Source of the DNA: Apium graveolens
Lineage: Eukaryota; Streptophyta; Magnoliopsida; Apiales; Apiaceae
Assembly (NCBI RefSeq): GCF_009905375.1
Contig: NC_133653.1
Location: 69,636,920 to 69,700,919 of the forward strand
Direction: 5' to 3'
DNA length: 64,000 bases
The translations under genes and the position numbers were made by a program. The notes beneath the pieces were generated by a model that searched no databases, was not told the origin of the DNA, and was given only the letters and a program-made list of their open reading frames with translations. The first letter of the stretch is position 1; each line of letters opens with the position of its first letter. Positions 45,627 to 58,700 of this stretch are shown here, in pieces.

Positions 45627-45681
45627 AGTTGTATCAGAGCAATCTGTTAACACACAAACAGTTTAAGATTAAAAAATAATC

Positions 45682-47986
45682 ATGTCTGAAGAAGAAACTC
45701 CAACCAAGCCCACCAAAACTGAAGAACCTCCAAAAACCATAACCCATAGTCGATACCATGTTGAAACCTTCTGAGTATTCCATATGGAAAGTGAAGATGG
45801 CTATGTTTCTGGAAGCTACAGATCCAGAATATCTCGACAGGATTTATGAAGGACCACATATGCCAACCAAATTTTCTGTGGAAGTTGCAGGTCAGCCAGT
45901 AAAGTCTGTACCAAAGGAGAAAAGTGATTACACTGTTGAAGATATCTCATCGATTGCAAAGGATGCAAATAAGACACTTGCTACATAGTGTCATTGATAA
46001 TGTCATGTCAAACAGGGTAATTCAATGCAAGACTGCAAAAGATATATGGGATGCTTTGGAAACAAGGTGTCAGGAAACTGATTCAATCAAGAAGAACAGG
46101 AAGACGATACTCACTCAATAGTATGAGCACTTTGACTCAAAGCCTGATGAGTCATTAACTGATTTATATGACAGATTTGTCAAACTCTTGAACGATTTGT
46201 CACTAGTTGACAAAGAGTATGATATTGAAGATTCAAATCTTAAATTTCTGTTAGCTCTTCCTGAAAGATGGGATTTGAAGGCCACAATAATAAGAGACAA
46301 CTATAATCTTGATGAAACAACTCTTGATGAAATTTATGGAATGCTCAAGACTCATGAACTTGAGATGGAACAAAAAAGCAAGAGGAATGGAAGAAAGTCA
46401 AGGACAATTGCTTTTGTGGATGAGGAGGAAATTCCCAAAGAAGCTGCCTCAAAGAAAGGCAAGGGCAAGGCTCTCATCACAAAGTCTGATACTGAGTCAT
46501 CAAGTTCTAATAGTGATGATGACTCAGAAACTGAAAGTATATCTGAGATAGACCCTGATGAAGAGATGATAAAGCTGTGTGCTCTTATGGTGAAATGAAT
46601 CACAAAGATTGCATACAGGAAATTCAAAAGAGGAAAGAAGTTTTCCAGGAAAGGTGCAAGTTCTGAAAAGAAAGTTTTCATAAAATCTGAAGGCTAAGGA
46701 GGAAAGTATGACAGAGGAGATTACTCAAATGTTAAATGCTACAACTGTGGTGAGAAAGGCCATATATCTCCAGATTGCAGAAAAGGGAAAAGTGACAAAG
46801 GCAAGGCTCTTGTCACAAAGAAGAAAAGATGGTCAGATGCTTCAGATTCTGAGGATGAGGAAAAATATGCCTTGATGGCAAATGCTGATAGCAGTTCTGA
46901 TACTGCTAACTTAAAGGTACCTCAAACTACTTATGCCTTTCATACTGATGATATTACTGAGTTGAGAAGATATCTTAAGACCATGTTCATTAGTTATAAA
47001 GATCAAACTTTAACATGTGAAATATTAACTTCTGAAAATCTTGCTTATAAAAAGAGGAATGATTATTTAGAAAAAGAATTAGTCATGTTCCATCAAACTC
47101 AGAAAGATAGAGATGATGCTTTTTATGTTAGGGATGAAGTGTTAAAAATGAATGAATCTCTAAAAACTGAGTTAGAAAAGGATAGAGAGATTATCAGGAC
47201 TTGGACTAACTCTAGTAAAATAACTCAGGATATTCTTAGTAGTGGCAACTGGAAAGAGGGCTTAGGTTATGGAGATGATAAGAACAGTAAGGGAACTATA
47301 GAAACTGAGCCTATAGTTGTTAAACAAAAACCAAAGGTAAATCCTGTTAAGTTTGTAACTGCAAAGTCTGATATTGAGAAATCAGAAGTTAAGGAGAAAG
47401 TAACTTCTGACAAACCTAAACAGGATAAGCCAACTGAAGTTAACATAGGCTTAATGACTAAGAAGCAGCTTAAGCATAAGCTGAAAGATGTTAAGAATGT
47501 AAACAAGGTAAAGCCACCTAGGAAAAATAGGAATGGAAAGGAAAGTATGAACAAAAGTAACAATTATAAGCCTGTTCCTAATACTCCTAGAAAAACATGT
47601 CATAATTGTTGAAGTTCTAACCATCTGGCTTCTTTTTGCAGGAAGAATAAGAACATAAACTCCTTACCTTCAAAATTAGGAGTTAAGAGTCAGTCTGTTA
47701 GATATAAGCCACAAAATCCTTGTTTTCATTGTGGTAGTTTATGGCATTCCATTTATACTTGTAAGGAATATCATAGTTTGTACTATGATTATTATCAAAT
47801 AAAACCTTCTGTAAAGAAAGTTAGCATTATTCCTTCTAGTATAAGTTCTGATGCAAAGTCTGATATTGCAAATTCTGATAAGAAAACTGTTAACATAAAC
47901 TCTGATGCTAATTCCGCTGCAAATATTAACAAACTTAAAAAGGCCAAAGGATCCAAGCAAGTCTGGGTCCTTAAAACTAATCATTA
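45682..47986 (+). pseudogene. Copia gag with three zinc knuckles, frameshifted
   Basis: Start MSEEETPTKPTKTEE at 45682. A frameshift at about 45757 and another at about 45955 break the N-terminal gag domain (SEYSIWKVKMAMFLEA, MSNRVIQCKTAKDIWDALE). Stops follow at 46119-46121 (TAG), 46596-46598 (TGA) and near 46695. The first zinc knuckle, CYNCGEKGHISPDC, is at 46737-46778. A long charged coiled region follows (46870-47560). The second knuckle near 47601 has its Gly replaced by TGA. The third, CFHCGSLWHSIYTC, lies near 47724. The end LKTNH at 47984 runs into the protease region. It is homologous to the antisense gag at 1-1103. Confidence 0.88.
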
Positions 47987-47999
47987 GTGGTCTTTGTGA

Positions 48000-48360
48000 T
48001 TGCAGGGCAACAGGAATAATATCCTAGTTCTGAACAGTGAATGTTCAGGACATATGACTGGAAATAAAGCCCTGCTATCAGACTTTGTGGAGAAAACTGG
48101 CCCGGGTGTTTCTTATGGAGATGGCAATATTGAAAAAACTTTGGGATATGGCAATATCAATCTTGGGAATGTCATCATAGAAAAAGTAGCTCTGGTCTCA
48201 GGACTTAAATACAATCTGCTGAGTGTGAGTCAAATCTGTGACAGAGGTTATCATGTGGATTTCTTTGAAGAACACTGTGAAGTTGTAAGCAAATCTGCAG
48301 GCAAAGTTGTCTTAAAAAGATACAGGCATGGTAACATTTATGAAGCCAAGCTTTCAACAA
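48000..48360 (+). pseudogene. Copia aspartic protease with a destroyed active site
   Basis: The segment NNILVLNSECSGHMTGNKALL corresponds to the copia protease, whose catalytic triad is Asp-Ser-Gly in an LDSGCS-type context. Here it reads Asn-Ser-Glu, two G-to-A changes. The remainder (VSYGDGNIEKTLGYGNI, GLKYNLLSVSQICDRGY) is well conserved. Without the catalytic Asp the polyprotein could not be cleaved. Confidence 0.85.
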
Positions 48361-48389
48361 GTACTGATGGTTCTGCAATCTGTCTGTTA

Positions 48390-49330
48390 AGTAGAGCATC
48401 AATTGAAGAAAGCTGGGATTGGCACAAGAAACTCTCTCATTTAAATTTTAACAATATAAATGAACTAGTCAAGAAAGATCTTGTGAGAGGACTACCAAAA
48501 TCAGTATTTGCTCCTGATGACCTTTGTAATTCATGTCAGAATGCAAAACAAAGAAAATCTTCATTCAAGAACAAGACTGATTATCAATTCTTGAGCCTTA
48601 TCACCTACTACATGTTGATCTATTTGGTCCAGTTAATGTCATGTCTATTGCAAAGAAGAAATATGCTATGGTCATAGTGGATGAGTTCACCAGATACACA
48701 TGGGTGTATTTCTTGCACAGAAAAAGTGAAACTGTATCTATCTTGATTGATCATGTCAAGCAACTGGATAAATTGGTCAAAGATTCTGTGAAGATCATAA
48801 GAAGTGATAATGGCATTGAGTTCAAGAATTTGATCATGGAAGAGTTCTGCAAAGACCATGGAATAAAGCAGGAATTTTCTGCTCCTGGAACTCCACAGCA
48901 AAATGGAGTTGTTGAAAGAAAGAATAGAATTCTTATTGAAGCTACACGAACTATGCTTGATGAAGCAAAGTTGCCAACCTACTTTTGGGCTGAAGCTATG
49001 CAGACTTCTTGTTTTACTCAGAATGCAACACTCATTAACAAGCATGGAAAGACACCATATGAGATGGTGAAGAAAAAGAAGCCAAATCTGAAGTATTTTC
49101 ATGTATTTGGATGCAAGTGTTTTGTTCTTAAGACTCATCCCGAACAGCTATCCAAATTTGATCTAAAAGCTGATGAAGGAATTTTTGTTGGATATCCACT
49201 TTCTACAAAAAGCCTTCAGAGTCTATAATTTAAGAACAAGGGTTGTCATGTAATCTATCAATGTCTCTTTTGATGATAAGAAGATTATTGGACTTGAAGA
49301 TTTCAATGATCATGTTCAGCTGAGATTCGA
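48390..49330 (+). pseudogene. Copia integrase, frameshifted
   Basis: The GAG-pre-integrase zinc domain runs about 48410-48560 (WDWHKKLSHLNFNNINELV, LCNSCQNAKQRKS). A frameshift near 48575-48595 precedes HVDLFGP with the first catalytic Asp. The second Asp is in IIRSDNGIEF near 48800 and the Glu in QQNGVVERKNR near 48900. The C-terminal part contains FHVFGCKCFVLKT. A one-base insertion at about 49205 and a stop near 49250 end it. The core triad itself is present. Confidence 0.88.
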
Positions 49331-51343
49331 AAATGAAGTTTTAAATTCTGATTCTCTAAATCCTGATACTGCAAACACTGATGGATTAAACTCTGATGTT
49401 ATTGAAACTGTGGTGACTACGCCTAAGGAAAATGCACCTATGCAGGGGGAGCATACTGAAGATCTAACCACATCTCAAGAAGCATCAGAACCTACAACAG
49501 GCTCTTCAAGTTCTGATGGGCCAATTTCTGATAATTCTGGAAACTCATGTTCTGATATTTCTGGAAACTCAAATAATGAAGGATCCAACTCAGAGAGCAT
49601 AATTTCAGGGGGAGCATCAGAAAATGTTGATGGAGATAGCATGGATCATGGGGGAGCATCCAGTTCTAGAGAAAACCTTCCATCTGCAATGAAGTGGACT
49701 AAAGCACATACACCTGACTTAATTATTGGAAATCCTGATGCAGGTGTCAGAACTAGAACAGCTACATCAAATGAATGTCTCTATCATTCTTTTCTTTCTC
49801 AGACTGAACCAAAGAAAGTGGAAGAAGCTCTTTAAGATGCTGATTGGGTGCAGGCAATGCAAGAAGAGTTAAATGAATTTAAAAGAAATAAAGTCTGGAC
49901 CCTAGTTCCAAGACCAAAGAACAAGTCTGTTGTTGGTACAAAGTGGGTGTTCAGAAATAAAACTGACAGTGATGGCATAATTACAAGGAACAAAGCAAGG
50001 CTGGTTGCAAAATGATACTCTCAACATGAGGGAATTGATTATGATGAAACATTTGCACCAGTTGCTAGATTAGAAGCCATAAGAATATTTTTGGCTTATG
50101 CTACTCACAAGAAGTTTAAAGCTTTCAAATGGATGTGAAAAGTGCTTTTCTCAATGGAAAATTAGAAGAAGAGGTATATGTTGAGCAACCTCCAGGCTTT
50201 GTAGATCCCAAATTTCCCAATCATGTCTACAAGCTTGATAAAACACTTTATGGCCTTAAGCAAGCTCCAAGAGTATGGTATGAGACTTTAGCTCAGTTTC
50301 TTCTGGAAAATGGATTTAACAGAGGGACTATTGACAAAACATTGTTCTACCTCAATCATGGAAAGGACTTACTTTTGGTGCAAATATATGTTGATGATAT
50401 CATTTTTGGTTCTACAAATGACAGACTTTGTAAGAAGTTTTCCAAGCTGATGCAGTCAAGATATCAAATGAGTTTGATGGGAGAACTTAACTATTTTCTG
50501 GGTCTTCAAGTCAAGCAGAATGAAGAAGGAACTTTTATTTGTCAATCTAAGTATACCAGAAATTTGTTGAAGAAATTTGGAATGCAAGATTGTTCAAGTG
50601 CATCCACTCCTATGGCCACTGCAACAAAGTTGGATAAGGACACTGGTAAATCAGTAGATATTACTGATTACAGAGGTATGATTGGCTCTCTACTCTATCT
50701 AACTGCAAGTAGACCTGATATCATGTATGCTACTTGTCTTTGTGCAAGATTTCAAGCAGATCCAAGAGAACCTCACTTAACAGCTGTGAATAGAATTTTC
50801 AAGTACCTTAAGGGTATAGCTGATCTGGGATTGTGGTATCCTAGAGAATCAGACTTTAGGCTAATAGGTTACTCAGATGTAGATTTTGCAGGATGCAAAA
50901 TTGACAGGAAAAGCACAAGTGGAAGCTGCCAATTTCTTGGAGGCAGATTGGTTTCTTGGTTTAGCAAGAAATATAAGTCAATTTCCACATCAATTGCAAA
51001 AGCAGAATACATTACCGCAGGAAGTTATTGTGTACAGATTCTTTGGATGAAGAATCAGTTACTGGATTATGGGTTAAAATTTTCTTAAATCCATATATAC
51101 TATGATAATCAAAGTGCTATTGCTATGATAGGTAATCCAGTTCAACACCCAATGACAAAGCACATCAGTATAAGGTACCACTTCATAAGGGAACATATGG
51201 ATGAAGGTACTGTGGAATTACATTTTGTTCCCACAGATCAACAACTAGCAGATATCTTCACAAAACCACTGTGTGAAGCTACTTTTACAAGATTGGTAAA
51301 TGAACTTGGAATGGTTTCAGGTTCTTTCTCTAAATCTGCCTAG
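49331..51343 (+). pseudogene. Copia reverse transcriptase and RNase H, with stops
   Basis: A Ser/Asp/Glu-rich linker (49410-49830) precedes RT. RT starts DADWVQAMQEELNEF after a TAA at 49833-49835, continues through LVAK*YSQHEG (GGA to TGA near 50014) and a frameshift near 50128, then [17 protein letters not shown] and KQAPRVWYETL. The catalytic YVDD is at 50387-50398. RNase H follows with Asp in YSDVDFAGC, Glu in AKAEYI, and Asp in YYDNQSAI after a stop at 51086-51088. The C-terminus DIFTKPLCEATF ends in a natural stop at 51341-51343. Confidence 0.9.
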
Positions 51344-52025
51344 TTTATGTTCTGATAAATCAGACTTTATGAGCAGTATTTACAGATATTACTATCTTTG
51401 TGTATTATGTGCATAAATTGAACATTGCTTAAGTGCTGATTGTTGTCTGATGTGAATTTCTAAACTCTAATAGTGATATGAATGTTTCTATGACTATTCA
51501 ATCCAATGAGGATAAATGTGCTAGATGATGACCTAGTAGTCTTTAATATACTAAAGATCCCATGTTTGAAGTAATTATTTATGTGGAAATCTATTAACAC
51601 AAGCAAATTCTGATATTGAGCTTAGTTAAGTTTACTTTGTGTGTCTTATTACTAAATCAAAAACTAGAATAGTGCTTTTTATCTGTTAAGTTCTGATGTT
51701 AGTAAATCTGGTGGATGTACTAAGTGCTGATAAGCCTCCCTTATCAAAAGAAAAAGAAAAGAAATAAAAATTAGGTACTCCTTTGAGATCTAGAGTAAAA
51801 ATGTGGAAGGGAAGACCCAAGTGCATTGCTGGTATTAAGTAATATGCATTAGAAAAGCAAAATAAAATTTTTTTGGTGACTTTTCACACTCTATGATTAC
51901 TGGAGAAATACTCTGATAACAGCATAAATTCTGATAAGCAGTCGTGACTCACTTACACTGAGAAGCCACTGTAAAATAGAATTTCAAAAGATGCATAAAA
52001 TGAGCACAAAACAGTTGAGGTGGAC
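51344..52025 (+). other. Post-pol spacer of the Sirevirus-like element
   Basis: Non-coding, with TTCTGAT-type motifs. It ends in TGGAC (52021-52025), the left copy of the target duplication of the nested gypsy element. The sequence resumes at 59221. Confidence 0.8.
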
Positions 52026-53640
52026 TATAACGACTCTTATATTTTTATATTGTTTTAATGTGTAATTATTAAGTAATTATATAATAAAATATGTCTGTGG
52101 GTTCTGTCAGCTGGATATTAAATTGTTATTACTTATATGTGATTATTGGTGTTCGAGGATGATTTGTGTAATTAGTTGGGAAGCTGTGTTGTTTTGTTTT
52201 TATATTTAAAGGTGAATCTATTCAAGAATTATTTCCATAAATACCTGGATTATCCCTAAAATTATTTTTATGGCTTCATAATTTTATTAATTATTTTTTG
52301 GAGTTTTTAAAACTGAGAAATCAACATTTCATCAATTATTTAGCCATACATGATTTTCTGATTGTAATTATTTGCTAAATCCGTATTTAATTCCAGAATT
52401 CTTCAAAAATTATGAAACTCAATTTATTTAAGTTTGAAATATTCCGAGAATTTTAATATTATTTTGGGAATTTTTGAGATTAATTTTACCCGCGCGTCGA
52501 TTCGTTTAATTGATGAAAGCGAGTATAAAGTGCATTTTAGAAATTGTTTTAAATTTTCGAAAATTATGTTTTTATAAACTTCGGGATATTTCTAACATTT
52601 TAAGACTATTTTCATGATTTTCTGAAATTGTTTTAAGTGCAACTCGTTTCGTTAATTATGAATTGCGGGTTTGAGATACGTTTCAAAAATGCTTTAAAAA
52701 TCATGAAATTTGTATTTTATTAGTTTCAGGATATTTATACGATTTTAAGATTACTTTGGGAATTGTTTAAATTTTATTTATACGCACCTTAGTTCATTAA
52801 AATTTTAAGTTTCGTATTGTTGCGGGATTTACATATTAAATAATAATAAAATTGGGGACATATAATCTTAATTGACCACATCTATTTCCTTCCACTTTCT
52901 CATCAATCTCTTTCGGCACTCCTCTCTCTCAATTCCCCGGTATCTCTCCCTCATCTCTCCGTTTTCTCTTGCTATTCTCTCTCACTCCCGTTTTTCTTTT
53001 CTTTCCCCTCTCCCCTGTTCCCTTTCTTCCCGGTACCTACGCCGCCGCCTGCGCTATTTTCCCCTCGCCGTCGGTTTCTTTCCGGTGAGGGCTGTGTGTA
53101 TGCGTGTATTGGAATTGTGTATTTCGTGTGTGTGTGTGCCGTTACAGAGGTATATGTGTGCGTTTGTGCTGCTTATATCTCCGGTTGCCGCCTGAGTTTT
53201 TCCGGCATGGCAGCCGGTTGTCCCCTGTGCGCGTGGCTGCGTGCCACTATGCGCGTGTCTACGATGTTGCCCTGTTGTTGCTTGAATTCGCTACCATTAT
53301 GTTGGTTAGTGATACATGGGGTTATTAATATGTTATGTGTCACAGTATTGTGAACTGTGGAGTGGAGTGGTGGAAGATGGTTAGTATACTTGTTGGTGGT
53401 TTGGTTGATGTTGATGGGTTGATATGATTATTGGTGTTGGCTTGAGTCCGACTGGTAGTCAGTAATATAGAGGAAATGCTGCCCAAATTTTTGGAAAATA
53501 CCCTACTTTTAAAGATACAACGTATATTATGGTGTATTATTGGCAATTCGATTGATATTCCAATTGGTAGATAAAATCAAGGGTTGGTTAATTTTATCAG
53601 TGAATGGTTAGTTAGATAGAAGTTGGTTTCAGCTAGGTTA
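52026..53640 (+). repeat. 5' LTR of the nested gypsy element, internally rearranged
   Basis: It is near-identical to the 3' LTR from 52026 to about 53290 (partner 55790-57053), then diverges. A weaker match returns at 53440-53480 (GGAAATGCTGCCCAAATTTT against 57443 GGAGGTGCTGCCCAATTTCC). The distal ~1.7 kb of the 3' LTR has no counterpart, so this copy is truncated or rearranged. The right edge is approximate. Frames around 52872-53353 are repeated in both LTRs and are not genes. Confidence 0.75.
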
Positions 53641-55789
53641 ACTTAGATTCTGATGTGATTTTCAAATCTGAAAATAAAGAAGGTTCAATGTTTCAAATGC
53701 GGTCATAAGGGTCAGGCTGCGTTGGAGTGTAATCCAGAAAATCCAGGAGTTATTCGCTACCATTGTAAGAAGGTTGGGCATATTTCAAGGAGCTGTGGAA
53801 CGGTTACTCAAGGTATTACATCCCAAGGGCCAATATCCAGCACGGTTAGAGGCAGAACTTTCAGAGTGACCAAAAGATCGAGTGTTTAGAATTCGGACGT
53901 AGTGCAGCTGACCTGACACCCTTTGAGCTAGAGGAGCTTGACATGATTTTAGTAACGAATTGGTTGACCTGTCATAAGACAAAAGTTAATTCGGGAAAGG
54001 TTAATAGTAAAGCGTATGGAAGCCAGTAGTAGGGTGAGTTGCTAAAGGAATGAGCAAGATAAGAAGCTCTTCCAATTGTGCGAAGAAAAGAGTTAATAAG
54101 TTAAGGAGATAAAGTAGATCCACCTTGTGTAAAGATACGAGGAAGAAAATACTTAAGTTGAAGGGAGTTGAGTAATATATAATTGCCTTGGAATTTCTTT
54201 GAAGACCAGTAGGGCGAAATAATTAGTTCGATAATGTAAAAGATATTAATCAGGAAAATGAGCATACCGAATATAGTCCCTTGGTTTACACCAGAGGTGT
54301 TGCTAAAAAGAAAGATGAAATGATAAGAATGTGTAATGATTATCGGGAGTTTAATAAAATGGCGAACAAGAATCAGTAACCCTGTCAATAATTGATTAAT
54401 TATGTAACCTAATTCAAGGAGTGTGTTATTTCTCGGGGATTGATTTAAGATCCAGCCTGAGAACGTATCGAAGACTGCATTTAAAGTGAAATATGGGCAT
54501 CACAATTTTTGACAATGTTATTTGGATTATCAAATATATCAGTTAGTAAACAGGGTGTATAAGGAGTGCTTGAATAAGTATGATGGTATTTATTGATAAC
54601 ATCCTCAGCTATCCGAGGACCAAGGATGTCCATGTGAAACGCCCAAGGATTTCCCTACGAAGATTAGAAGGAAAACAACCATATATTAAGTTTCAAATAT
54701 GAATTTTGGCTGAGAGTAACAAATGATTCTGATTATTCCATTAACGAACATTTAAGCAAGGTCGGTGTAGTAACAGATGCCCTGTATAGAAGGAAAGGAT
54801 TGGATGTGATTAAAATCGCTAAGGAGTAATAAAGGAATAGGGAAAAGATGGAATGTGAAGTGCAAATATCTGAAGGTGAGAAGAAGTGAAGATATGAGAT
54901 TACTTTCCAGTCTTAACTAATGGCGAGAAGCAAGAGGTGTTTGAATATTTGGAAACTATATTGGAAGTGAGCACCGCATATCATTCGTAAACGAAGGGTT
55001 AAAGTGAAAGGACGATTCAGGCAATATAAGATATGTTGAGAGTATATAGTTTGAATCTAAAAGGAAACTGTGGTAATCACCTACCATTGATTGAGTCTCC
55101 TATGTTAATAATTATTATGCTAGTAAGGGAATGCTACCTTGCAAAGCCCTGTGTAAGCATAAGTGTGAGTTTCCCTCTATGAAGAGAAAGTGGGAGTAGA
55201 AATGTTTTTAGGTCCTGATTCAATTCGGCGCACCGAGGACGTAGTGGTGTTGATTCGGAAAAGAATTGAAGCAGCTTGGGATGGACAAAGAAAGAAGACG
55301 AATTTACATCAAAAATGTATGGATATAAAAGTAGGATCGTGGGTATTGACAACATTTCACTTTGAAAGAAATTGGTTAGGTTTAGTTAGAAGGGGCAAGT
55401 TGAGCCCTAAATATATGTACCATGTTGGTGGTATTGAGGAAGATAGATGAAGTACTCATGAGTTAGCATTGCCATTACAATTGCAGCAATTTATAGCGTG
55501 TCCTGCCTGTCATTGTTAAAGCGATATGTTCTTGATTCGAACTAAGCCGTGGGGTAGGGGCCCATGGGCTCTCATCCAAATTGTTATGCGTGGAATGATC
55601 GACCTAGAACCTAGGTCATTATAAGCGAGACCTTAGAAATGAATTTATATCTATAGTGAGTATGCTTTGATAAATCCTCGAGTAGAAAAGTCTACTTGGG
55701 AATTTGAGTCAGATATGCTTGACAAATATCCTCACTTGTTTGGTTAAAATTCAGATTCTGAGGACAGAATCTTTTTAAGGGGGGAAGAT
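53641..55789 (+). pseudogene. Remnant gag-pol interior of the nested gypsy element
   Basis: Recognisable pieces occur in gag-pol order. A zinc knuckle with its His replaced by Gln lies at 53689-53730 (CFKCGHKGQ...LEC), with a second, damaged one near 53765. An RT fragment lies near 54290-54450 (MIRMCNDYREFNKMANKNQ, then a stop). An integrase C-terminal piece is at 55190-55450 (RGKLSPKY). A tail near 55670-55745 reads STWEFESDMLDKYPHLFG. The polypurine tract AAGGGGGGAAGAT precedes the 3' LTR. Large parts of protease, RT and integrase are missing or scrambled. Confidence 0.8.
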
Positions 55790-58700
55790 TATAACGACTC
55801 ATATATTTTTATACTTTTTTAATGTGTAATTATTAAGTAATTATATAATAAAATATGTCTGTGGGTTCTGTCAGTTGGATATTAAATTGTTATTACTTAT
55901 ATGTGATTATTGGTGTTCGAAGATGATTTGTGTAATTAGTTGGGAAGCTGTGTTATTTTGTTTTTGTATTTAAAGGTGATTCTATTCAAGAATTATTTCC
56001 ATAAATACCTGGATTATACCTAAAATCATTTTTTTGGCTTCATAATTTTATTAATTATTTTTAGGAGTTTTTAAAACTGAGAAATCAACATTTCATCAAT
56101 TATTTAGCAATATATGATTTTCTGATTGTAATTATTTGTTAAATCCGTATTTAATTCCAGAATTATTCAAAACTTATGAAACTCATATTTATTTAAGTTT
56201 GAAATATTTCGAGAATTTTAAAATTATTTTGGGAATTTTTGAGATTAATTTTACCCGCGCGTCGATTCGTTTAATTGATGAAAGCGGGTATAAAGTGCAT
56301 TTTAGAAATTGTTTTAAATTTTCGAAAATTATGTTTTTATAAACTTCGGGATATTTCTAACATTTTAAGACTATTTTCATGATTTTCTGAAATTGTTTTA
56401 AGTGCAACTCGTTTCGTTAATTATGAATTGCGGGTTTGAGATACGTTTCAAAAATGCTTTAAAAATCATGGAATTTGTATTTTATTAGTTTCGGGATATT
56501 TATAAGATTTTAAGATTACTTTGGGAATAGTTTAAATTTTATTTATACGCACCTTAGTTCGTTAAAATTTCAAGTTTCGTATTGTTGCGGGATTTACATA
56601 TTAAATAATAATAAAATTGGGGACATATAATCTTAATTGACCACATCTATTTCCTTCCACTCTTTAATCAATCTCTTTCGGCACTCCTCTCTCTCAATTC
56701 CCCGTTATCTCTCCCTCATCTCTCCGTTTTCTCTTGCTATTCTCTCTCACTCCCGTTTTTCTTTTATTTCCCCTCTCCCCTGTTCCCTCTCTTCCCGGTA
56801 CCTGCGCCGCCGCCTGTGCTCTTTTCCCCTAGCCGTCGGTTTCTTTCCGGTGAGGGCTGTGTGTATGCATGTATTGGAGTTGTGTATTTCGTGTGTGTGT
56901 GTGCCATTATAGAGGTATATGTGTGCGTTTGTGCTGCTTATATCTCCGGTTGCTGCCTGAGTTTTTCCGGCATGGCAGCCGGCTGTCCCCTGTGCATGTG
57001 GCTGCGTGCCACTACGCGCGTGTCTGCGATGTTGCCCTGTTGTTGCTTGAATTCTTATTTGGGTTCGAAAATAAAAATCTGAATGAGTTTCTGTGATTCT
57101 CGAATTGTGATAGATAATTAATTGTAAATATTATCGGTTGAATTTGTATTGAAAACCCGAAATAATCGAGCACCAACAAATTTAACCGCCGCCCGCGATG
57201 AATTTCGACGAGCGGGTGGTGGACTATGATGACTCGATCCGAGTCCTACGATTTAAAAATACAAAATATGATATAAAACATAAAAACACGACTAATAATT
57301 AATAATTGTATTTAATTGATAATTGAGAATTTTGGGACTGATATTGATGGCTGAAATCGGTGGTTGGGTTTTGGATTGCGATTGATTGTAGTTGTGTTTA
57401 TTTGGACGTCGGGATGTTCGAAGGGTTAGCCGATAATCAAAGGAGGTGCTGCCCAATTTCCGGAAAATTTAATTACGGAAATACGAGGCCGTACCCAATG
57501 GCTATCGGAATGTCGATCGATTATATGTAACTATTTTGTACGAAATCTGATTATGTGTTATGATGAAATACTTTAAGAAAATCGATAACCCTAATTTCAT
57601 AAAAGGATAGATATACCAATTTTCTGAAAACGAACACCGAACCGACTTTTGAAGACGTGAACCCTAATTGATACGTGTATTATTATATGAAGTATGTTAC
57701 GAGTCGGGTTTTATTAACGTTCGAGTAGATTGTTAGCGAGGATATGTCAAGCATAATCGAAGGTCTAAGTTAGGGTGTTTCGACCTTGTAGGTGCTAGTC
57801 GGAAAGCCCAAGAGTTGGCGTTGGATAGCCTAGTGGACAGTCGACGAGCTCAGTAAGGTTCCAATCGAAGGACCTGAGTGTTAAAGTCGAAGCCACGGTA
57901 ATCTAGTGGTTAGGCGATAAAGCCTGAGCGTTCGTGTCGGCTCAAGGTCAATCAATATTATTTGTAAAGCTCTGCAAGGCAAGTACCCCTGAACAAATCT
58001 TTTATAGTTCAGTATATATGAATAATTGTTGATTTAAATTACGTACTGGAACAGAACGATTTAAGTTACGTATCCCCTGGGTTTCAAATTGTCTTGTTAA
58101 CTTGGTTTTGCGGGAAAAGTAACTTCTGAAAATGCCTATCTCTAAAATTTTGAATAAAATGAAAATGTTTTGGAAAATGTGTTGTGTTATAATTGTTTTG
58201 ACAAGAGATAGGTAAGTGATTTGGAAAACTGGATAAAAATGATCAGATAATTGGATGAGTGTGCGCAGAAGGTCCGTAACGGCCTGGAAGTTAGCATAAG
58301 AGGCGAAGTGGTTGCGCACCCTATTATAACCAACAGCCCAGCGTGACAGAGACCTAGCTAGTCTCTGAGTTCCGGAACAAGTTTCATAGGATAGCCTGAT
58401 CAGCTGTCTCACCAGGGATCATCCAATACTTTTATATCTGAGCAAGTGATTTGAGGTTCCCGGAGAGGGACAAATTTTATAGGTCATGTGATGGGATAAG
58501 TTTTATAGGTCCTGTGATGGGATAAGTTTTATAGGTCCTGTGATGGGACAAGTTTTATAGATTCTGTGATGGGATAAGTTTTATGGTTCCCGTAACGGAA
58601 CAAATGATTTTGGGTCCCCGTAACGGGATAAATGGTTTTATGGGTCCGGCGATGGGACGGAAGAGTTTAAAATGAAAGAAGCATGCTAAAATTGAAATTG

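Noticed and set aside
52872..57096. Pairs of frames rich in Cys, Leu and Ser at 52872-53353 and 56637-57096
   Set aside because: The same sequence occurs in both LTRs of the nested gypsy element; it is LTR leader sequence, not genes.
57890..57935. tRNA A-box-like sequence (ATCTAGTGGTTAGG)
   Set aside because: No matching B box or cloverleaf at the right distance; it lies inside a retrotransposon LTR.
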